Positions 6,232-10,906 of a DNA stretch of 10,906 nucleotides are shown piece after piece. Each line of letters opens with the position of its first letter. The first letter of the stretch is position 1. A model generated the notes under the pieces. That model was not told the origin of the DNA. It saw nothing but the letters and a program-made list of their open reading frames with translations, and did no database searches. The stretch is from an uncultured Muribaculaceae bacterium (lineage in GTDB: Bacteria; Bacteroidota; Bacteroidia; Bacteroidales; Muribaculaceae). The translations under genes and the position numbers were made by a program. The stretch covers positions 1-10,906 of the forward strand of contig CAKTOT010000080.1 of assembly GCA_934590135.1 (NCBI GenBank), given 5' to 3'.

Positions 6232-8521
6232 TATCATATTATACAATGTTATAGCTGTCGGCGTGATGCTGATGGTATGGTCATGCTCGACCACGCGACG
6301 CATCGACGAGGGCGAATTGCTGTATTGCGGCCTCTCCAAAGTAGAAATTGTATCGGACAGTGGACGTCCACTCAGTGCCGGTGTACGTAGTGCAGTCAAG
6401 GAAGCCGTGGATGTCCCCCCGAACAATTACTGGAAGTTGGTAGGATGGCATTATCCGTTCCCTTTAGGGCTGTGGGTGTACAATAACTGGCCGCGAGCCG
6501 AGAAAGGCTTCAAACACTGGATTTACGAAAAGCTTGTCGAAGATCCGGTGCTTATCTCGGATGTCCGTCCGGAGGTGCGCACACGGATGGTCGAGCAGGT
6601 CTTGCAAAACAACGGATACTTTCGCGGCAAGGCGACATACACCATGCTTCCTAAGAAAAATCCGCGCAAGGTGTCCGTGTCTTACGATATTACCACCGGG
6701 CCGGCATTTACATTCAATAGCATAGAGACGCCGCCGGATACCTCTGAACTGGCGCACATGGTGGACTCGATAGCACGCAAGATTCCGTATCTGACGCCCG
6801 GCAGTATTTATTCGGCCGATTCGTTGTCTATGGTGCGCAATATCATTGCCGACGGGTTGCGTAACAAGGGTTTCTACTATTTCCGTCCCGAATTCATCGA
6901 ATACTTGGCTGATACGGTCAGCGTGCGCGGCAAGGTCAATTTGCGCATAGTCCCGGCGGCCAATATTCCCCGCGAGCTTATGCAGTCTTATCGTACGGGT
7001 CGTGTCACAGTCACCGTATACCCCAACCGCGGAGCACAATATGCCGATACGATACCGCTGAAAGGTATGACCCTTGTGCAGGTGAAGCCCTCCAAGCTGC
7101 GTCCGTCGGTGATACAAGACAACGTCACCATCAAGCCGGGACGCGTATTCTCGGTGCGCAATATGGACCGCACTCAGTCCTATCTGGCACGCTTGGGCAT
7201 CTTCAAGTCCATCAATATAGAGCCGGTGCCGGACACGCTGGCGGCATCCGGAACGCCGCCGACGTTGGATGTCAATATCGCGTGTACGCTGGATGTGCCC
7301 CTCGAAGCATCTATCGAAGTCAACGCCTCCTCCAAGAGTAATTCGTACATCGGGCCGGGAGTGGTGCTGGGTCTGACACACCGCAATATGTTCGGCGGAG
7401 GCGAGCAACTGAATGCCTCGTTGACCGGCACTTACGAGTGGCAGACTGGCAAGGAACGCTCAAGCCTGTTCAATAGTTACGAAATAGGGCTGACCACGTC
7501 GCTGTCCTTTCCGCGCCTGCTTGCGCCATCCTTTATTCGGCGCCGTCGCCGCCAAATCAATTGGACTCGCTTCACTCTCAACGGCGACCTGCTCAATCGT
7601 CCGCATTACTTCAAGATGGGCCAACTCAACGCTTCGATGTCCTACGAATGGTTGGCCTCACGTCATACCAATCTGACATTTACGCCTCTGAAACTTTCGT
7701 ACACTAAGCTCATAAACACCACCGAAGAGTTCGATAAAATCATGGAGGAGAATCCGGCAGTGGCCCAATCCTTCCGCTCGCAGTACGTCCCGCAAATGAT
7801 CTTCGGGCTTAATTATGACCGCTATTACGACAGCGACAATCGTTTGACGTGGAGCTTCACCGTACAGGAAGGCGGCAATATATTCTGGAGCGTGTACAGC
7901 CTCTGCGGAGCCGATGGCGAAAAGGAACTTTTCGGGACGCCGTTCTCTCAGTTTGTCAAAGGGCAGACCCAGCTTGTGTACTCGCGCCGCCTTGGCCGCG
8001 GCGATCATTGGTTGGTGATGCGCGGCGCAGTCGGTGCGGCCCATGCCTATGGTAATTCATCGCAAGTGCCTTATGCCGAGCAGTTTTATTGTGGTGGCGC
8101 CAATAGTGTGCGTGCCTTTACGATACGTACCGTCGGCCCCGGATCGTATCACGCCCCGGCGGATGTCACAGGCCAATATTTTGACCAAACCGGTACGTTC
8201 AAGTTTGAGGCAAATATCGAATATCGCTTTCCGTTGTATGGGCCGTTGCACGGCGCATTGTTCCTTGACAGCGGTAATATATGGCTGCTGAAGAGCGATG
8301 CGCAGCGTCCCGGCGGAGTGCTCAGCGCTCGCGACTTTCTGAGTGACTTGGCGCTCGGCACCGGCGTGGGCATACGTCTGGATATCTCGATGCTTGTCGT
8401 GCGCCTTGACTGGGGTATAGGCCTCCATGCTCCTTACGACACCGGATATAGCGGATACTTCAACCTCCATCGTTTCAAGGACGCCAACGCCCTGCACCTT
8501 GCCATCGGCTACCCGTTCTAA
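6212..8521 (+). CDS. tamL: TamL: lipidated BamA/TamA-family outer-membrane protein (Omp85)
   Basis: This 769-residue protein is the outer-membrane half of the TAM in Bacteroidota, where the TamA-like protein is a lipoprotein called TamL. The signal peptide ends in a lipobox-like VWSC with Cys25 as the predicted lipid site, followed by STTRRIDEGE, typical of this family. POTRA-like periplasmic repeats fill roughly residues 30-370. A 16-strand type barrel should start near MFGGGEQL (about residue 393) and runs to a C-terminal Phe (AIGYPF). The Omp85 loop-6 signature VRGF/Y appears as VRAF (633-636), then GPGSY. The start lies 20 bases inside tamB, so translation is probably coupled and the two partners made together. 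The start choice is fixed by the signal peptide. BamA itself is less likely because of the lipobox and the tamB neighbour. Confidence 0.93.
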   Translation: MSRFRSNIILYNVIAVGVMLMVWSCSTTRRIDEGELLYCGLSKVEIVSDSGRPLSAGVRSAVKEAVDVPPNNYWKLVGWHYPFPLGLWVYNNWPRAEKGFKHWIYEKLVEDPVLISDVRPEVRTRMVEQVLQNNGYFRGKATYTMLPKKNPRKVSVSYDITTGPAFTFNSIETPPDTSELAHMVDSIARKIPYLTPGSIYSADSLSMVRNIIADGLRNKGFYYFRPEFIEYLADTVSVRGKVNLRIVPAANIPRELMQSYRTGRVTVTVYPNRGAQYADTIPLKGMTLVQVKPSKLRPSVIQDNVTIKPGRVFSVRNMDRTQSYLARLGIFKSINIEPVPDTLAASGTPPTLDVNIACTLDVPLEASIEVNASSKSNSYIGPGVVLGLTHRNMFGGGEQLNASLTGTYEWQTGKERSSLFNSYEIGLTTSLSFPRLLAPSFIRRRRRQINWTRFTLNGDLLNRPHYFKMGQLNASMSYEWLASRHTNLTFTPLKLSYTKLINTTEEFDKIMEENPAVAQSFRSQYVPQMIFGLNYDRYYDSDNRLTWSFTVQEGGNIFWSVYSLCGADGEKELFGTPFSQFVKGQTQLVYSRRLGRGDHWLVMRGAVGAAHAYGNSSQVPYAEQFYCGGANSVRAFTIRTVGPGSYHAPADVTGQYFDQTGTFKFEANIEYRFPLYGPLHGALFLDSGNIWLLKSDAQRPGGVLSARDFLSDLALGTGVGIRLDISMLVVRLDWGIGLHAPYDTGYSGYFNLHRFKDANALHLAIGYPF

Positions 8522-8543
8522 AGTGTTGTCTGACTTATATGAT

Positions 8544-8577
8544 ATGCCCCTGCGGCAGAAGGTTGCGGCAGGGGCGT
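8544..8577. terminator. Hairpin between convergent tamL and ECF gene
   Basis: The core stem is a perfect 8 bp, GCCCCTGC/GCAGGGGC (8546-8553 with 8568-8575). It extends outward by a T-G and an A-T pair and inward, past a G/G mismatch, by GCA/TGC around a 6-base loop. It starts 22 bases after the tamL stop and ends 51 bases after the ECF gene stop on the other strand. Neither side has a strong U-tract. Its position suggests a shared terminator. Confidence 0.6.
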
Positions 8578-8628
8578 GGATTGTCAAATGTTTCACACTT
8601 CGGAGATGGAGTGCGTGTGTGCGTGCGG

Positions 8629-9141
8629 CTACTTGCGCAGGAACAGGCGTATGAAAGCGTATCCGCCGAAGACTTGGAGGAGCATACCGGGTATGCCGAT
8701 GCGGAAGTCTTGGATGGCGAGGTACAAGTCGCCTTTCAAGGCCCATTCGCCAAGCGTTCCGACGACTTGATAGGATAGTACGACGGCTATCAGCAGGGTG
8801 ATGGTGACGCGGCTGTAGCGATGTGCGGCGTAAGCGGCAGCCAGGGCCAACAGCAGCGATTTCAGCATTATGGGTGCGAGGTTCTCCGGCAGAGGCATAC
8901 CGAAGAAGGCGGCGTTAATCGTCGGGGACAGCATGGCGGTGAGTACGCCCACGAGCCAACCGTACTTGTACGCGCCGACAAGAGTGAAGAAGTATATCGG
9001 CAGCCACGTCATCCCGCCTTGTGGTACGAGGTGAAACAACTGAGGCAGCACGATGTTGCCCAAAACGAAGAGGGCGGCGGAGATGTATGTCCGTGTTTCG
9101 GCGTAGCCCGAGGCATAGAGTTTGACTGATGTTGCTTGCAT
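8629..9141 (-). CDS. Probable ECF transporter S component (substrate-binding membrane subunit)
   Basis: This 170-residue protein is almost entirely hydrophobic, with about five or six membrane segments. It resembles the S components of energy-coupling factor transporters, small proteins that bind a vitamin or vitamin precursor and use a shared EcfA/EcfA'/EcfT module. The pointer is the first half: TM1 with IVLPQLFHLVPQGG (P33, H37), then LPIYFFTLVGAYKYGWLVG (P48) and a following LSPTINAAFFG (P73). This matches the layout of S components such as those for thiamine or hydroxymethylpyrimidine, but the substrate cannot be told. No ATPase or EcfT gene is in the window, so the energising module must be elsewhere. 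It is the last gene of the leftward cluster, 127 bases after the DUF1893 gene, with no consensus promoter in the gap. Another small integral membrane protein family is the alternative. Confidence 0.72.
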   Translation of the reverse strand: MQATSVKLYASGYAETRTYISAALFVLGNIVLPQLFHLVPQGGMTWLPIYFFTLVGAYKYGWLVGVLTAMLSPTINAAFFGMPLPENLAPIMLKSLLLALAAAYAAHRYSRVTITLLIAVVLSYQVVGTLGEWALKGDLYLAIQDFRIGIPGMLLQVFGGYAFIRLFLRK

Positions 9142-9182
9142 AATATGTTGTGCGTTAGATGTTATTGGGTGGTGATGTTGTG

Positions 9183-9208
9183 GCTATAATGGCAATGATA
9201 GCTATAAT
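9183..9208. repeat. Short direct repeat GCTATAAT in the DUF1893-ECF gap
   Basis: GCTATAAT occurs at 9183-9190 and again at 9201-9208, an 18-base period, in the 127-base gap between the two minus-strand genes. The second copy is part of the small palindrome ATAGCTAT. It could be an operator, a processing site or chance. No TTTG/TAnnTTTG promoter pair accompanies it. Confidence 0.3.
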
Positions 9209-9268
9209 ATGCTGTATGGAGGCATTCCGAGCGAAGTGCTATGCGCGCGGATGACGATGTGTCTGCGA

Positions 9269-9682
9269 TTACTCCTTTTCGGCGAAGAAGGCACGTATTC
9301 GTGCGATGCATTCATCAGCTGTTGCGCAGTCCATACAGCGTAGTTCCAGCGGGCACATGCCGGTGCCTTTGCGGTTGACGATATATGGGGGTACGATGTC
9401 GCAGGATACATGTACACTCGAGCGGTTGAATAGAGCTATGGCCGAGCTGCTGATTACATCGGCATGGAGGCGGGCAACGCCTCCGGCAATCATCAGCGCG
9501 GCGGCCGCCTTGCCCACTACCTTGTCTGCGACTTCGGCGTTGCGCAAAGGCGCATTGTCCTCATCGAGCAGACGCATCAGGTCGGAGACGCCACGGCCGT
9601 CATAGGTGCGTATTTCGCCGTCACGTGCCACTACGAGCGAGTGTCCGCCGGCGTGCAGTATTCGGGTCAGTTCGGCGTTCAT
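9269..9682 (-). CDS. DUF1893 (TM1506-like) protein
   Basis: This is a 137-residue member of the DUF1893 family, whose structural representative TM1506 has a cytidine-deaminase-like fold. No biochemical role is established to my knowledge. Family hallmarks are visible: HSLVVARDG near the N-terminus, ADKVVGKAAAALM (52-64), and NRKGTGMCPLE (103-113), followed by a Cys-rich end (C94, C110, C116, C119, C125). The standard zinc-deaminase motifs (H/C)AE and PCxxC are not present in usual form, so deaminase activity is doubtful. The start at 9682 is chosen because its ATG overlaps the stop of the upstream aldo/keto reductase (ATGA), implying translational coupling. A longer in-frame start at 9769 would add 29 unrelated-looking residues and overlap that gene by 91 bases. 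The CxxC-rich tail could bind a metal or an Fe-S cluster (inference). Confidence 0.85.
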   Translation of the reverse strand: MNAELTRILHAGGHSLVVARDGEIRTYDGRGVSDLMRLLDEDNAPLRNAEVADKVVGKAAAALMIAGGVARLHADVISSSAIALFNRSSVHVSCDIVPPYIVNRKGTGMCPLELRCMDCATADECIARIRAFFAEKE

Positions 9683-10906
9683 GCGTTTTGCTTGAGGTCT
9701 TCGACAAAGCGGTCGATGCGTTGCATTTCGGAGGGAATGTCTATGCGCTGAGGGCAGTGCGTGGTGCATTGGCTGCAGCCGATGCAGTGCGAGGCCTGGC
9801 GCAGCCGCGGCACGCTGCGGTCGTATCCGACGAGGAAGGCGCGACGCGCACGGCGGTAGTCCGGGTCCTGAGTGCCTTTATTGGGCAGGTTGCCTTCCTT
9901 GATGCACTTGTTGTAGTGCGAGAATATGGCCGGGATGTTCAGCCCGTAGGGGCACGGCATACAGTAGTTGCACTCGTTGCAAGGTATGGTCTTGAGGTTG
10001 TAAATGTCCTTGGCGATGTCCATCAAGAAAGCATCTTCTTCCTGCGAAATTGGTCGTAGCGGCGAGTAGGTGCAGAGGTTTTCTTTGAGGTTCTCCATAT
10101 ATGTCATTCCGGACAATACCGTCAGTACGCCTTCGGGCGTACCGGCAAAGCGGAAAGCCCACGAGGCGACGCTGCTCTCCGGCTCGCGTTCCTTCATCTT
10201 GGCCACTATATGGTCGGGCACATTGGCCAGACGGCCGCCAAGAAGCGGTTCCATGATTATTGCCGGGATGCCGCGGCGGTGCAGCTCACCATACAGGTAT
10301 ACGGCATCGGTATTGCTCTCATTGATTTCGTCGGCGTAGTTCCAGTCCAAGTAGTTTAGCTCGATTTGGGCGAAGTCCCAGTGGTATTTGCCCTCGTCGT
10401 GCCATTGCAGTGCCAGGTCAAAGACCTTTACGTCACCATGGTACGAGAACCCGAGGTTGCGTATACGTCCTTTGTCCTTTTGCTCTACCAGCCAATCGAG
10501 TATGCCGTTGTCGATATACCTTTTGTAGAATTCCTTCATGCCGTGGTCACCCATACCTATGGCGTGTAGCAGTAGGTAGTCGACGTAATCCGTTTGTAGC
10601 TCGCGCAGCGAGTTCTCGAACATCTCGATGGACGCTTCGCGGCTCCATGTTTCGGGTGCGAAATTCGACAATTTGGTGGCGATGAAGTATTCCGAGCGTT
10701 TATGACGGCTTAGCGCTAAGCCTGTGGCGCGTTCCGACAGCCCCTTGCAGTAGGCGGGGGATGTATCTATATAGTTAAGTCCGTGGTCTAATGCGTAGTC
10801 TATTTGTCTGTTGACCATATCTTGGTCGATGGCTGCGTCCTGGTTTTCGCGCGCCGAGCCTTCGCCGACTACCGGCAGTCGCATCATTCCATAGCCGAGT
10901 ATGGAT
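9679..10906 (-). CDS. Aldo/keto reductase fused to a 4Fe-4S dicluster region, 5' end outside the window
   Basis: This is an oxidoreductase of the aldo/keto reductase superfamily with a C-terminal ferredoxin-like region. The frame stays open to the right edge with SILGYG before the first Met in the window, so the start lies a few codons outside. Numbering from that Met, the barrel shows the usual tetrad: D41 and Y46 (YIDTSPAY), K72 (IATKLS) and H108 (YLLLHAIG). Residues up to about 270 form the TIM barrel. Two cluster motifs follow: CNECNYCMPCP (C303, C306, C309, C312) and CIGCSQCTTHCP (C368, C371, C374, C378). The clusters suggest electron exchange with another iron-sulfur or flavin partner besides or instead of NAD(P)H. 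The natural substrate is unknown for this subfamily. It is the first visible gene of the cluster and is coupled to DUF1893; the operon promoter must lie outside. Confidence 0.93.
   Translation of the reverse strand, partial: SILGYGMMRLPVVGEGSARENQDAAIDQDMVNRQIDYALDHGLNYIDTSPAYCKGLSERATGLALSRHKRSEYFIATKLSNFAPETWSREASIEMFENSLRELQTDYVDYLLLHAIGMGDHGMKEFYKRYIDNGILDWLVEQKDKGRIRNLGFSYHGDVKVFDLALQWHDEGKYHWDFAQIELNYLDWNYADEINESNTDAVYLYGELHRRGIPAIIMEPLLGGRLANVPDHIVAKMKEREPESSVASWAFRFAGTPEGVLTVLSGMTYMENLKENLCTYSPLRPISQEEDAFLMDIAKDIYNLKTIPCNECNYCMPCPYGLNIPAIFSHYNKCIKEGNLPNKGTQDPDYRRARRAFLVGYDRSVPRLRQASHCIGCSQCTTHCPQRIDIPSEMQRIDRFVEDLKQNA

Noticed and set aside
6464..7408. A 314-residue minus-strand ORF inside tamL
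   Set aside because: Antisense shadow: no domain, rich in His, Arg and Gly, and fully inside the clear Omp85 gene.
9193..9200. A -7-like box on the minus strand (TATCATTG) before the ECF gene
   Set aside because: It misses one consensus base and has no TTTG at 19-21 bases upstream.
9683..9769. A longer start for the DUF1893 gene at 9769
   Set aside because: The extra 29 residues are Arg/His/Pro-rich translation of the reductase C-terminus in another frame; the ATGA start at 9682 matches the family start.
1..10906. CRISPR array, tRNA, rRNA, insertion sequence or integrase
   Set aside because: No regularly spaced repeats, no cloverleaf-like sequence and no transposase or recombinase coding frame seen on either strand.

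Overview
The window looks like chromosomal DNA from a member of the Bacteroidales, possibly a Muribaculaceae-type gut bacterium; the family-level guess is weak. The evidence is a TAM operon of the Bacteroidota type, in which the TamA-like protein is a lipoprotein (TamL), together with promoters matching the Bacteroidota pattern TTTG-N19/20-TAnnTTTG and gene starts without Shine-Dalgarno sequences. Coding regions are fairly GC-rich and intergenic stretches are AT-richer. I see no mobile element, tRNA, rRNA or CRISPR array.

Left part (1-1239): a consensus leftward promoter (34-65) lies at the left edge and must serve a gene outside the window. A possible small membrane or secreted protein (268-429, + strand) follows. 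Then comes rplS, encoding ribosomal protein L19, on the - strand. It has its own promoter, a leader with two hairpins, and a hairpin terminator between it and the small ORF. A divergent promoter (1141-1171) faces right.

Centre (1240-8521, + strand): a two-gene operon. tamB encodes a giant inner-membrane-anchored, periplasm-spanning protein of 1663 residues. tamL, which overlaps it by 20 nt, encodes an outer-membrane Omp85-family lipoprotein. Together they should form the translocation and assembly module, which links the two membranes and supports outer-membrane protein assembly and/or lipid transfer. TamB carries an unusual acidic, low-complexity tail of about 69 residues.

Right part (8544-10906, - strand): after a hairpin shared by convergent transcripts lies a three-gene cluster read leftward. 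It starts with an aldo/keto reductase fused to a dicluster ferredoxin region (5' end outside the window). Next is a DUF1893 (TM1506-like) protein coupled to it by an ATGA overlap, then, after 127 bp, an ECF-type vitamin transporter S component. The combination suggests uptake plus redox or amine chemistry on an unknown small molecule. It is the best candidate here for an uncharacterised system, but its function cannot be read from the sequence.
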